This document shows, piece by piece, positions 33,159-44,686 of a stretch of DNA of 64,000 nucleotides (the stretch's first letter is position 1; each line of letters begins with the position of its first letter). This DNA comes from Protea cynaroides (Eukaryota; Streptophyta; Magnoliopsida; Proteales; Proteaceae): assembly GCA_028583415.1 (NCBI GenBank), contig CM053265.1:35690873-35754872 (forward strand), given 5' to 3'. Below the pieces are notes generated by a model. It was not told the DNA's origin. It saw nothing but the letters and a program-made list of their open reading frames with translations, and searched no databases. The position numbers and the translations under genes were made by a program.

Positions 33159-34609
33159 GATCAGATGCATTGGGTTATAGTGGGTCAAATATGACTAAGG
33201 GAGGATAGGATTGTCTAGACATGAAAGGACACCTAATAAGTGGACAAAGCCTCCATTCCTATTACATCTACTCATATGAAGGTCCCAATATCACCTGTTC
33301 ATGTTCACAAGGATGATTTTTATACCTCAAAGTCTCATAATGGTTGGAAGACAGTATATTAAGAGCCCAAATGTTTCAGAGTGGAATTGATCATCTAAAA
33401 TCAGAGTTAAGGAATCCAAGAGAGTAAAAGGCTAAATCATAGATTCTGGGAGATTACATGTTTCTTTCCCATGCTAGCATACCTACCAAATTTAATTAAA
33501 AAATTGAGATAGGAAAGCATTTCATTCATCCTTGGCTACTAAGCTACTTTGACTAATGGAGTTGCTTTCTGACTCCCAAGTATTAACTTCATCACCCAAG
33601 GTGACCAGAATTCCCAGACTTAGAGGAGTAGGCCTCGAACCTTCAAGAATGCCCCTCTCATCTTTCAAAATCTAGGATAAAAAGGAAGACCATGTAATCC
33701 CAAAATTGAGTTAGCCTGAAAATAAACTTAAAATGCACTTTAAACTGGGGCACAACCAAAATGTTAATGCACCCTAAACTGGGGCACAACCAAAATGTCA
33801 GTGCAATCCTAAATTGGGGCATAACCAAAATGTCAATGGATTCAAATTGAGGTAAACCAAAAGGGCAATGGACCAAACTACGGTATTGATCAGAGTTTCT
33901 TAACATCCAAATTGGGGCATAAATGAAAATATTAATAGACTTAAGAGGGGTTTAGCTCAGGATGGAAAGTGTTAAACACCCATTGATAGATAGGCGTGAT
34001 GAGCCTTACTAGCCGAAGTCTGAAAGAAGATTCTGTCCCATAATCGATCATAAGTTGGCATCAATGACATTGTATCCAATTGGGGTAACTCAGAAAATTA
34101 CTTGTCTAAAATAGCTACCATCGGTATCTGATAGGTCATATATGTTTGGGCTCAAGTTCAATTTGTCTGTAGACAGTCCAGTCCAAAATGCTCTGAAAAA
34201 ACTGAACAAAAATCATCTCATTTGAGACATCAACTACAGTGCATTACTACTTCCAATCCATTCCTTCTTAATTTGATACTTCTTCCTTTCTGATGTCCAC
34301 TGTTGATTTTAACTCTGATGACGATTGTGATGATGAGCCACAACCTGAACTTCTACTCCACTGGCCTTTGGAGAAATAAAAGTACAACACACATGTGAAA
34401 GCTACAGATGATTAAGTTGAAAATATGAAAATACTCTCAGAGATACATGTTGGTACATCAAGAAGTCATCCCATTTGGTCGATTTACAGAAAGAGTTTTA
34501 TGGGATATTCCTCGAAAGCTTTTACAGACTCATACAAGTGGTCAATTCGATTTAGGAAAATAGGTCAACACACAAGGCATTATTAAGTTTACATCAATCC
34601 AAGTGATCA
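33159..34609 (+). mobile_element. Internal fragment of element G, non-coding
   Basis: It contains no recognisable gag or pol. It holds a short array with GGGGCACAACCAAAATGTCAA (33690-33900), the counterpart of the GGGGCATGAACCAGATTGACC array of K (51380-51800), and then about 400 bp similar to 51840-52280 of K (for example CACAACCTGAACTTCTACTC). The element is cut at 34609 by H, so its 3' LTR is not adjacent. Confidence 0.75.
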
Positions 34610-35318
34610 TGTAAGACCCGTATCAATCTAACCCGGTATTATCACCTTGAACTAGGTTTACCCATCGTGGTCGAGTCAAATGGACCAAGGGCATGAAGGA
34701 GATTGAGATCCCAGGTATCAAATCGACCCTAAAACACTTAATTTAAGGGGAGGGTCGCATACCCAGCCAAGGAGGGTCGGACCCCCCAAGACAGAAATTC
34801 AGACCCTCTATTTTGAAGGGAGGGTCGGACAACTTAGAAAACCTAGGGTCGACGGGATCATCGACCCTCCCATCGACCCTCAGTTGCCGTCGAAATTGAA
34901 ATTAGGAAATTTCCTAATTTTCGATTCGGATTCTTTCCTAATCTCAAAGAGACTTATTTTAGGATGTTCCTACTTTATTTAAAGGACGTCCCTAAGCCTC
35001 TTTCACTCCTTTTACAACCCTAATTGAATTGAGAGAAAGAGAAGAGAAGGAAAAGGAGAAGAAGAGAAGCAAGGAAGTGAAGAAAGCCAAAACAAGAAGA
35101 GTTGTAGAGAAGGAGTAATCTTCTCAGGTATGAATAATAATTCCATGAGTTTCTATAGACCCTAGATTAGATAATGAAGAGATCGTGATCTCAGCGAAAC
35201 CCAAACCATCAATCTATGGTTAGGTTTTCATGAAAAACCATGGGAGAATATACGAAAGCTATATAGGTGGATGCTTCATGATTCTAGACCATGGGGTGAA
35301 TGTTGAATGGACTATAGG
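34610..35318 (+). repeat. Element H: first ~700 bp of a B/J-type chromovirus LTR
   Basis: It starts TGTAAGACCCGTATC and closely matches 36132-36840, the start of the J LTR, including the GGGTCG/CGACCC cluster (34750-34885), TTTATTTAAAGG box and leader with donor TTCTCAG|GTATGA (35128). It is cut at 35319 by an inverted LTR. Confidence 0.9.
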
Positions 35319-36131
35319 TATCACACCCCAATTCTGCACTATTCAGAATGGTGTGATGAACCGTCAATAAACCAACGGTTCAACCAGGATCTCACAATAG
35401 GCTATCCCACATATGATAAACCAAAACACATTCCACTTTAATCAGAGATAATAAAGTAAATAGCGGATGTCTTACAGAAAATGAGCTGAGGTCTAATCTT
35501 GATAAATAATTAATATTTCATTTATTTCCAGGTAACCAAAACATAATTTAATACATATTACAATATCCAAATACGCAAACTAAACACTACGCGTGTCCAC
35601 CGTTGAAACGCTCGCTTAACGAACCATGTTCGTCCTTCACAGCTTGCTCATCATAACCGCCACATGTTCATATGTTGGCGTGCCGACATAATCTTCAATC
35701 ACAGTACCTGCAACATCAGAAACTAAAAAGAATTACGCACGCGAGGGTCAGCACTCCAACTTGAGCTCAGTGAGTAAACAAAATAATGCAACATACATAT
35801 GCATGCAGTCAATTCATATCTTTGGTTTAGTTTATAGTTTGCAATTCGCAATAGAAAGGTTGGGTGGTCAATGGTTAACGTTTATTGACCCCGCCTCTAT
35901 ACATAGGGTGTGGAAGTCCGTCCAAAGGTTAACATTTATTGTCGTCCCCATCCGCCCTAATCATGACATTATACAACAAAGATTAACGTTTATTGCTATA
36001 TAGTGCCATACCAACACGTAAGCCCCTATTGGCGAGGGCTTGCAAACTGGGCTAGCAACTAACCAATCCTAATGCCAAACAGTGTATCCAAGGCCTCACC
36101 CCAGCATCCCTCAGAATGTATATAGAGATAG
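35319..36131 (-). repeat. Element I: 3'-terminal ~810 bp of an inverted chromovirus LTR
   Basis: The plus strand begins TATCACACCCCAATTCTG, the reverse complement of the LTR end (GTGTGACA, one base changed). It matches 14070-14890 of the B LTR in the same orientation. Its micro-exon (about 35580-35707, minus strand) is decayed, with a stop after VAVMMSKL and two cysteines lost. It is cut at 36131 by J; bases 36127-36131 (GATAG) are the expected target duplication of J. Confidence 0.88.
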
Positions 36132-36273
36132 TGTAAGACCCGTGTCAATCTAACCCGGTCTTACCACCTTGAACCAGGTTTACCCATCATGGTTGAGTCA
36201 AATTGACCAAGGGCGTGAAGGAGATCGAGATCCCAGGTATCAAATCGACCTAAAAATACTTAATTTAAAGGGA

Positions 36274-36412
36274 GGGTCGCATACCGAGCTAAGCAGGGTC
36301 AGACCTCCCAAAGCAGAAAGTCAGACCCTCAATTTTCAAGGGAGGGTCGGACAGCTTAGAACCCTAGGGTCGACGGGATCATCGACCCTCCCATCGACCC
36401 TCGGTTACCGTA
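36274..36412. promoter_or_regulatory. U3 motif cluster of the J LTR (GGGTCG/CGACCC)
   Basis: Repeated GGGTCG[ACG] and CGACCCTC motifs in both orientations, about 85-230 bp upstream of the TATA-like box. Some copies overlap GTCGAC palindromes (AGGGTCGACGG). Likely binding sites for a host factor, inferred from repetition and position. Confidence 0.5.
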
Positions 36413-38026
36413 GGAAATAGAATTAGGAAATTTCCTAATTTTCGATTGGGATTCTTTCCTAATCTCAAAGGGACTTATTTTAGGATGTTCTTACTCTATT
36501 TAAAGGACGTCCCTAAGCCACTTTCACTCCTTTTAAAACCCTAATTGAATTGAGAGAAAGAGAAGAGAAGGAAAAGAAGAAGAAGAGAAACAAGGAAGAG
36601 ATTTAAGCCAAAAGAGAAGAGTTGCAGAGAAGGATTATTCTTCTCAAGTATGGATACTAATTCCATGAGTTTCTACAGACCTTAGGTTAGCTATTGATGA
36701 GAGTGTGATCTCGGAGAAACCCAAACCATCAATCCATGGTTAGGTTTTCATGGAAAACCATAGAAGAATGTGGGAAAGCTATCTAGGTGGGTTATACATG
36801 GTTTCAGACCATGGAATGAATGTAGAATGGAAAGTAGGAGCAAGACATAGGATCCCAAGCACGAAGAATGGAATAAAAGAGGGAATTGGACCAAAGTGCA
36901 CTGAGGGTCGCACCGAGGGTCAATGACCATCCGACCCTAGGTGATTCTGACCATCGACCCTCAGTGTTCGGGAAGTTCAAAGTTAAGGGAGGGTCGCACC
37001 CAGGGTCGATCAGGACTCTGACCCTACCTCCGACCCTCAGTTAACAGAATGGTTTTTAAATCTGGAATTAATTCTAATTAAATTCTATCGACCTTTTTAG
37101 GTCTTCTAGTAATATAATAACATTGTAAAGGTGATTCTAAAGCTTGGAAAAGCCTCTTTTAGCAAGCTAAGGTGAGGAACCAGACTCCAAACTAATTGCT
37201 TAATAACAAAACTATTTTCTATTTTCTTGAGTCCTATGCCATGCTTGATTCTATGCGAATATGTTTGTAATGTGCATACAGCATGCCATCCAATATTTCT
37301 ATTACTTGTTCATGCATAGTTACTTTATTGTTTATAACATGATGATGATGATGATGAAAGGAATAGGCATGTGCTTGTATGTGTGTGGTTGATGTACTTG
37401 ATGCGAGCGAGTATCAGGAGGGGTGTGATGAGAACGTCAATAAACATAAACCTTTGGCGGGTCTCAGCACTTTAGCTCTATCTCTAACTCAAGTCTTGTG
37501 CATTGGCATCGTCGTATCGCCATTACTTTAGCATAACTATTATGTTGTAGAGTATCAAGGGAGGTGGTCTCGGTCCATGTAGTCTCTGACTCTACCGGGG
37601 GGCCTTAGCTCTATCTCTATGGACATTCAGAGGGATGCTGGGGTGAGGCCTTGGATACACTTTTGGCATTAGGATTGGTTAGTTGCGATTCAGTTTGCAG
37701 CCCTCGCCAACAGGGGCTTACGTGTTGGTATGACAATATATAGCAATAACGTTAACCTTTGTTATATAATGTTCATGGTTGGGTGCATGTGAGTCGACGA
37801 TAAACGTGATCTTCGGGTGACGTCACATACTTTTGTAAAGAGGCGGGGTCAATAAACGTGACCTTTGACTACCTAAACCTTTCTATTGCATATTGCAAAC
37901 TTTAAACCAGACCAAAGATATAAATTGATTGCATGTATATGTATTGTTGCATTGTTTTCTCTACTCACTGAGCCGTGATGTGTGCTCACCCCTCAACGTC
38001 GAATATTTTTAGTTGATGATGCAGGT

Positions 38027-38146
38027 TATACCGTTGAAGATTATATGAATGTGTCTGCGTACGGGAACGTGGCAACAATGGAAGCTGGAGCTGAAGTGGA
38101 TACACACGACTCCTCTTGCGAGTGTAACTCGTGTATATTTGATTAG
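38027..38146 (+). other. Putative LTR micro-exon of element J, 40 codons including stop
   Basis: It follows ATTTTTAGTTGATGATGCAG and 2 nt. The frame begins Y-T-V-E-D-Y-M-N and ends SCECNSCIFD with TAG. Length and motif equal those of the A and B copies, while many third codon positions differ. Confidence 0.45.
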
Positions 38147-38437
38147 ATATTTTATAGGTTTCTTTATTTGAATTTATTAAGACATGTATTTGGTATTTAA
38201 ATATTTATGTCTCAGTTGAAACAGAATAAATTGTTATTTAAATTTTAATATCACATAGATTCTCAGTTCTTCTTATTATAAGACTTCTGCTATTGTGTAT
38301 TTACTCTGATTATGATTACAGATGTGTGTAAGTTTAGATAACGCAGGGATAGCCTATTTGAGATCCTGGTTGAACCGTTGGTTTATTAGCGGTTCATCAC
38401 ACCATTCTGGTTAGTCCAAAATTGAGATGTGACAACT

Positions 38438-38453
38438 TGGTATCAGAGCATCT
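38438..38453 (+). other. Primer binding site of element J (initiator tRNA-Met)
   Basis: TGGTATCAGAGCATCT lies three bases after the LTR end; the first 12 bases pair with the 3' end of plant initiator tRNA-Met. Confidence 0.85.
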
Positions 38454-38712
38454 CAGGCCTTGTCCGCTAAACTAACATACATTCGAGACAATTGTAAACT
38501 GAGATAGGATAAAAGTAAAAACCATAATATTAACACACTGTAAGCACAAGTGATGATTGAGACCAAATTTGAAAAGAGAATAATGCATCTATTAAAGGGG
38601 AAATAAGTTACATACAATAAGAGAGAGAAACAAAATGTATATACACAACTAAAGCAGAGTACAGTCCATAACCCGGACAGTTACTCTGTAGTACCAGGAA
38701 AATAAAGTACAC

Positions 38713-39983
38713 TCAGGAAGCTGGAGGCGAAGGAGGAGGTGGCGCCTTACGGTCTCTGTCGTAGTCCTCGGCATAGACTCTAGTCAACCATGCCACCTGA
38801 GTCTGAGTCGCCTGCAGACTAGCTGTGAGATCAGCCACCCGCTGATCAGTCTGCCGCTGGGCATCTAGAAGCTCCCCTATCCTCAGATCCGATGCGCGCT
38901 GAGCCTCTCTAATCTCGTGAAACATACTCAACACATCATCAGCAGGTGGGCGTGAAGGACCAGCCGCATGAGAAGGACCGGTCTCCGGTACATGATCCAC
39001 CGCAGAAGAAGTACCACCAGCCGCATGCGTAGGTGAAGGCGGTGGTATCGAGTCAACATCCATATACATACGATCATCATCGTCGACGGGATCCACATGA
39101 GCTCTAGTAGTGGCAGCAGCAGCCTCAGCATCAGCCATCTCGATACGAGTATGAGGGCGCACCATCACGTTCCTCTCCTCATCACTAACCTGGGCATCCC
39201 GCATACCCATCTTGCAGATAGCCTCCAAATCTAGAGGCGACGAGAAGGTCTTCTCTTGGATCTTCTCATCTACCAGGTCAACCCCCAGACGGGTCAGTAG
39301 AACTGTAATCATGCGTCCATAGGGTAGATTACCCCTATGACCGGACAATGTAGCACTAATCATGGTCCGCATGATGATGTAGGGAAGGCAGACTGGATGT
39401 CTGGTGCAGATACTGTATATCAAAAACTGGGTCAGCTGAGAAACCCTCTCATAGTGCCCACTCTGCGGGATCATATTATGTTGGATAATCTTACAGAAGA
39501 CCCGTGGAGCTGGACGCAGGTAAAAGGCTCTCATCTGCCAGCGATCAGGTCGTACAGTTGGTTGTCGATCTCTGCCCTCATCTCTATAGAAACAAACTGT
39601 GGCTCTCCAGGCGCACAGTACACCATGGGGCCGTCATAAGGTATGCCCAACAGATCGGCCAGTTTCCAATAATCAAAAGAAATGTGCACCCCTTTAACAT
39701 AACTGGTGATGCGTAACTCCTGACCATGCTCAATGTCATTGTAATTCCCCACCACCTGGAGATTACAATAGAACTGGCGCACCAAATCCGGACATGTGCA
39801 CGCGTCGTAGGTGATGACAAGGAGCCACCCCATATCACCAAATGCCCTCTCTACGTTGAACAAGGCTAGCTCAGCCAAGTTCACCATACGACCACCCTTC
39901 ACTTTCTTACGAGCATAGTCGGCATACTGTGCCTCGGCGAAGCGAAGCGGATCACGAACTCTAGGTACCTTGGTATGAGCCAT
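38713..39983 (-). pseudogene. Antisense extra gene of element J, one frameshift
   Basis: Homologue of the extra gene at 12393-13781, again opposite to gag-pol and in the same interval. The first frame runs from MAHTKV (39983) to about 39540, where a small indel shifts into the second frame (39534-38713). Conserved blocks are LVRQFYCNLQVVGNYND, ITSYVKGVHISFDY, LADLLGIPYDG, KIIQHNMIPQSGHYER, LPYIIMRTMISATL and the end WLTRVYAEDYDRDR. It has only one copy of the 14-residue coiled-coil unit that is repeated in B, and a different acidic/Pro linker. Apart from the frameshift there is no stop, so it decayed recently or was selected until late. A role in host interaction or transposition is speculation. 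Confidence 0.78.
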
Positions 39984-40587
39984 GGTATCTGCAAAATAAG
40001 AAAGAGAAGGAAAATAAGGAGTTAATAGGATAAAAATCCAAAACTGATTTAATAACGACGTAAGTTGACCATAAAGCCCCATTTCTCACCATACAAGTGG
40101 GCATGAGAACTTACGTAGGTTTAAACATACCCTACAACCCACATGCAGTAGGAAATTTTAACTGACGATGTGCAATTTGAAGAAATTCAAGAAAAATCAA
40201 AAATGTCGACAAATTAGGGCAAAAAGGGAAAATTTCAAGTTTCTCGATAACCAACAGATGAAACTCAAAAATTTTTGAGGGCTTTCGTTCCTCGAGATGC
40301 CAATAACAAAAGCCCCCAATAAAAATCAAATTTTTATGGTTGGAAAAAGTTTAATTTGAAAAATACAAGTTAAATGGACAAAAACCAAGAAAAGAAAACC
40401 TAAAAACAGGTAAAAATGAGAGAACATACCTGTATGGATGACGTGGACGTCGAAACCCGGAGTCAAACCGATAAAAAATAGTGGAGTAGCACTGTAGCAA
40501 CTCAGAGAGGAGAGACGAGTCGAAATGGAGGAGAAATAATAGGAAATGACTCAAAATCGGATCTTAAAAATCTGATTTTTAGTCTGA
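39984..40587 (-). other. Leader and 441-bp intron of the antisense gene (J)
   Basis: On the minus strand a pyrimidine-rich leader ends ATCCATACAG|GTATGTTC, and the acceptor TATTTTGCAG lies five bases before the ATG. The intron is 40429-39989, 441 bp, the same length as in B. The intron contains long stretches alignable with B. Confidence 0.5.
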
Positions 40588-40708
40588 GGGTCGGACAATT
40601 CGACTAGAACCATCGACCCTCGAATCGACCCTCCCATCGACCCTCGGCTCTCGGGAATCTAACAGAAAACTAAGGGTCGGAACTAAGGGTCGGATACCCA
40701 TCGACCCT
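40588..40708. promoter_or_regulatory. Motif cluster between gag and the antisense gene (J)
   Basis: Seven heptamers GGGTCGG or CGACCCT within 121 bp, starting at 40588, 40614, 40626, 40638, 40674, 40687 and 40702. This matches the arrangement in B (11578-11789) and the U3 clusters of the LTRs. Confidence 0.6.
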
Positions 40709-40843
40709 CGCAAAAGACAGTATTTTTTTTATAAAATGAGCTAGAATTGGAATTGATTATCGGTTAGCGTGCCTATATGAAATATAAATGACTTCTCACC
40801 TATTTTGATAATTTTCAGGCACCACCAATCATAGAAAGGAATT

Positions 40844-41610
40844 ATGTCTGGACGTAGAGTAACCGACAGACCCGGAATATAGTTCCACCACCACCACCCG
40901 TAGAGGAGACCAGTTAGGAAAACGATTATGCACCAGGTAACCCAAAACCGGAAAACCCAATAAATTTGCCGCCTCCACCACCAGAGCCAACAACGGTGGT
41001 GATGAATCTGGCACAACAGCTGCAGCAGATGCAACACGCACAGGCTCAGATGCAAGTTGCCATGGGCATTATGTTTCAAGCCACTCAGGCTGCACCCATG
41101 CACACAGGGCAAGCCAGTGCAGCATTGGTGGGTAACCACCCAGCTCCTCAGACACCTCAACAACCTACTGCACAGATTCCAGTGCAGGTTCTGGAAGCAG
41201 CTCAGGGTAATTACCAGTATCCACCCCATATATTTGGGGTAAACCCCCAAAATCAGTTCGACTACTCTCGACTAGTGGAGAGATTCTTGAAGATGAAACC
41301 CAAGGAATTCAACGGCAAACCGTCTGATCCGTTGTGGCCAGCACACTGGATAGACGAGATGGAGAGAAATTTTCACATGATGACTATCACAGAGGAAGAG
41401 AAATTATTATGTGCCACCTTCATGCTCAAGGGCGACGCACATCATTGGTGGAAATCCTTGAAGGCATATCTACTGACCAAGCACGCCCTACTAACTTGGG
41501 CTATATATAAAGAAGCCTTCTTTGAGAAATATTTTCCACGGAGCTTTAGAGATTCTATGGAAAAAGAGTTCCTGAGTTTATATCAGGGACAGATGACTGT
41601 GGATGCATAT
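40844..41610 (+). pseudogene. gag: Gag of element J, N-terminal part (interrupted by K)
   Basis: It begins MSGRRVTDR at 40844. A 1-nt shift near 40880 and a stop near 40917 damage the Pro-rich N-terminus; from 40966 the frame is open through the gag domain (FNGKPSDPLWPAHWIDEMER, HHWWKS, FFEKYFPRSFRDSME) to MTVDAY at 41610, where K was inserted. The continuation is at 62726. Confidence 0.92.
41606..41610 (+). repeat. Target site duplication of element K, left copy
   Basis: CATAT here and at 62721-62725 flank K exactly. Five bases is the normal size for this superfamily and proves K is a transposition into J gag. Confidence 0.9.
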
Positions 41611-42805
41611 TGTAAGCACCCCATTTTTGCCACCCTCGGCATAAGTGAACCAATATGGTAGGTTTCTGACCTTTAACCCAAAAATTTGTGATTTTTCACT
41701 GATCCCCACAACAGGGTCATGGTCTATTATCTGCATAGATGCATAGGTCATGGAATTATCTTCGAAATGAGACCAGAATTGCTCAATTCTGATATCAAAT
41801 GAGGAAGATATGACCATTTTAGTCGGATGATACATATAAGGGAGGTTTCTGGAATTATTATAAATAATCCCAGGGGCCTTCATGCAAATTATCATAAGTC
41901 GAATCGTTTAAATTTCAAATCATCATATCTTGATCATCCGACATCGGATTCAGATGATTCCAAGACTATTATTCTTCATTCATGATGTTCTCAAAGTGGA
42001 CGTAAAAAATCCCGGGTAGAAGTCACCAGTGGGTCCCATGCAAACTTGCATGCAAAATGATCGTTAGAACTTCAAAACTTCATATCTTTCCCGTTCTACA
42101 TCTGATTCAGATGATTCCAAGACCATTATTCTTCATTCATGATGTTCTACAAAGTGAACGTAAAAAATCCCAGGTAGAAGTCACCAGTGGGTCCATGCAA
42201 ACTTGCATGCAAAATGATCGTTAGAACTTCAAAGCTTCATATCTTTCCCGTTCTACATCGGATTCAAATGATTCCAAGACCATTATTCTTCATTCACGAT
42301 GTTCTACAAAGTGGACGTAAAAAATCCAGAGTAGAAGTCACCAGTGGGTCCCATGCAAGCTTGCATGCAAAATTATCGTCAGAATTTCAAAGCTGCATAT
42401 CTTTTCCGTTCTACATCGGATTCAGGTGATTCCAGTCTCATTATGTTCCATTTTTTGTGCTCTACAAAGTAGACGTAAAATATTTCCGATAAAAGCCTCC
42501 GAAGGATCTCATGCAGAATGGTCAGCCAAATTATCGATAATTGGTCCGCTTAAACTTCAAAAATTCATAAGTTGACCATTTTACTTCCAAATGAGGTGAT
42601 TCAAGTTTCTATATTCCTCATTTTTAATGTTCTACAAAATGAACGCAAAAAATTTGGAATAGAGGCCATCGGAAAATTTCATGCGGGATGACAGCGGAAA
42701 TGACCCGTGAAATGACAAGGAGAGAAAATCCAGTTAAATCCATATCAGTTGTCAACCTAAGTCGGTCTCAACCCATTTCGAATCAGTTCATCTATGTGCA
42801 TAATA

Positions 42806-42825
42806 TTTATATATTATATATATTG

Positions 42826-42878
<53 letters not shown>

Positions 42879-42900
42879 AATGATATATATATATAAATAT
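42806..42900. repeat. TA microsatellite in the 5' LTR of K
   Basis: A run of about 90 bases of almost pure TA. The 3' LTR copy (57573-57680) is longer and ends in a TG run, so the two have diverged since insertion. F and G have TATATA stretches in the same place, which may hold the TATA element of the LTR promoter. Confidence 0.9.
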
Positions 42901-42914
42901 TTTTATGAAATGAT

Positions 42915-43797
42915 AACAAAATAGAAAGGAAAGAGGGGAGAGAAAAAAAAACGTGAAAGAGAATGGAGATTTTGGTTTTGGAGATAATCCAAAAGATTTT
43001 GAGAAGAAAAAGGGAAGAGGGGAGAGAGAAACGTGAAAATGAAGGGAGATTTCAATTTTGGAGATAATCCAAAAGATTTTTGAGAAGAAAAAGGAAAGAG
43101 GGGAGAGAAAAAACGTGGAAGAGAATGGAGATTTTGATTTTGGGGATAAATCCAAAAGATTTTGAGAAAATAAAAAGGAAAGAGGGAGAGAGGAAAAACG
43201 CCACTTTTTCTAAAGGAATCAAAAAGATTTTGTTGGAAAAAAAAAAAAGGAAAGAAGAAAGAGGAAAAAACGTGGGTTTTTCTAAGATAAACAAAAAGAT
43301 TTTGTTGGAGAAAAAAAAGGGAAAGAAGAAAGAAGAAAAACGTGAGTTTTCTAAGGGAATCCAAAAAGATTTTGTTGGAAAAAAAAAAAGGGAAAGAAGA
43401 AAGAGAAAAAATACGTGGGCTTTTCTAAGATAAACAAAAAGATTTTTTGGATTTCCAAAAGAGAATAAAAGAAGAGGAAAAAACGTGAAGAGGGGGGGTT
43501 TTTCTTTTGGGACTTTTTCCAAAGAGAAAAAAAAGGGAAAAGAGAAAGAAAAACGTAGAAAGGCTTTTGAGCTAAGTTTTGGGAGAAAAGTAAGGGAAGA
43601 AGAGAGAAAAAAAAAGAGGGGAAAGAAAAAAAAACGTGAAAGGCCTTTGTGGCTCACGTTTTTTGGTAGAAAAAAAAGGGGAAGAAGAGAGAAAAAAGAA
43701 GGAAAAAAAAACAAAAAAGAGGGGAAGGGAGAGACCGAAAGGAGATCGAGACAGAGAAGAGAAGATGAAGAAGAAGAAGTAGCAGCAGTAGCGTTTG
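42915..43797 (+). other. Purine-rich leader of the K LTR, ending in a splice-donor-like site
   Basis: Nearly 900 bases of A/G-rich strand made of degenerate ~65-bp units with AACGTG and AAAAGATTTTG, closing AGCAGCAGTAGCGTTTG|GTAAGC at 43798. F and G have the same order of TA tract, purine tract and GTAAG. Long open frames on either strand (for example the Phe/Ser-rich frames on the minus strand) follow from base composition and are not genes. Confidence 0.6.
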
Positions 43798-44686
43798 GTA
43801 AGCTCTGCTTCCTTTCCCTTTTTTCTTTTCCTTTACTTTGTGTATTCTATACTCACTCCACCACACCTGCACATCACTATCATAACTCACCTCCTTGCTA
43901 CATCCGATTATCCAGCCACCAAAATTGATTGATGCCACCTGATTTCATATCCCACATACACTCATACTCCCACCAAAAGCCTTCGTGAGCACCACCTGTA
44001 CAGGCCACCAGCTTTGCCCCTCCTACCCACCTTGTTGTTCATCCACATGCATAAGCCCAATCCTAGTCAGTCCCTACCATTAAGTTGCTATCCTCTGATT
44101 ATAATTTTATGATTGGATCTTGGCCACATGATTGAAATTTGGTTTTGATACATTGATGCATAATTAGATCTTGGCCACATGATGGGAATTTGATTTCGAT
44201 ATATTGATGCATGATTGGATCTTAGCCACATTATTGGAATTTGATCTTTGATATATGATTAGATCTTGGCCCCATGATGGAAATTTGATTTTTATATATT
44301 GGATCTTGGCCACATGATTGAAATTTGATTTTTGATACATTGATGCATGATTAGATTTTGGCCACATGATGGGAATTTGATTTTGATATATTGATGCATG
44401 ATTGGATCTTAGCCACATTATTGGAATTTGATTTTTGATATATGATTGGATCTTAGCCACATTATTGGAGTTCGATTTTGATATATTGATGCATGATTGG
44501 ATCTTATTTGTGATTAATTTAAGCAAATCTGAATATCATGCACACAAGTGGTTTTTGATACATATGATGCCACATATTGCCATATTTGTCTGCTACACAT
44601 GCACACACTGCAACAATTGGAATAATCATACTGCCATGATTGGAATGATCATACTCACATGCTATATTAAATGCTCATTGTCACAA

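Larger units (their letters stand above)
36132..38434 (+). repeat. 5' LTR of element J (2.30 kb)
   Basis: It starts TGTAAGACCCG and ends GAGATGTGACA, followed by the primer site. It holds a U3 motif cluster (36274-36412), TATTTAAA (36497-36504), a purine-rich leader with donor TCAA|GTATGG (36648), a second cluster (36905-37040), an exon-like block ending CTAAG|GTGAGG (near 37171), (GAT)n at 37341-37355, sub-repeats with CTCTATCTCTA, and a micro-exon. Confidence 0.93.

Noticed and set aside
42814..43714. Long minus-strand frames rich in Phe, Ser and Leu (up to 220 codons) and their repeat at 57554-58084
   Set aside because: They arise from the A/G-rich strand (few stops in pyrimidine-rich codons). 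They overlap in several frames, have no domain and lie inside an LTR.
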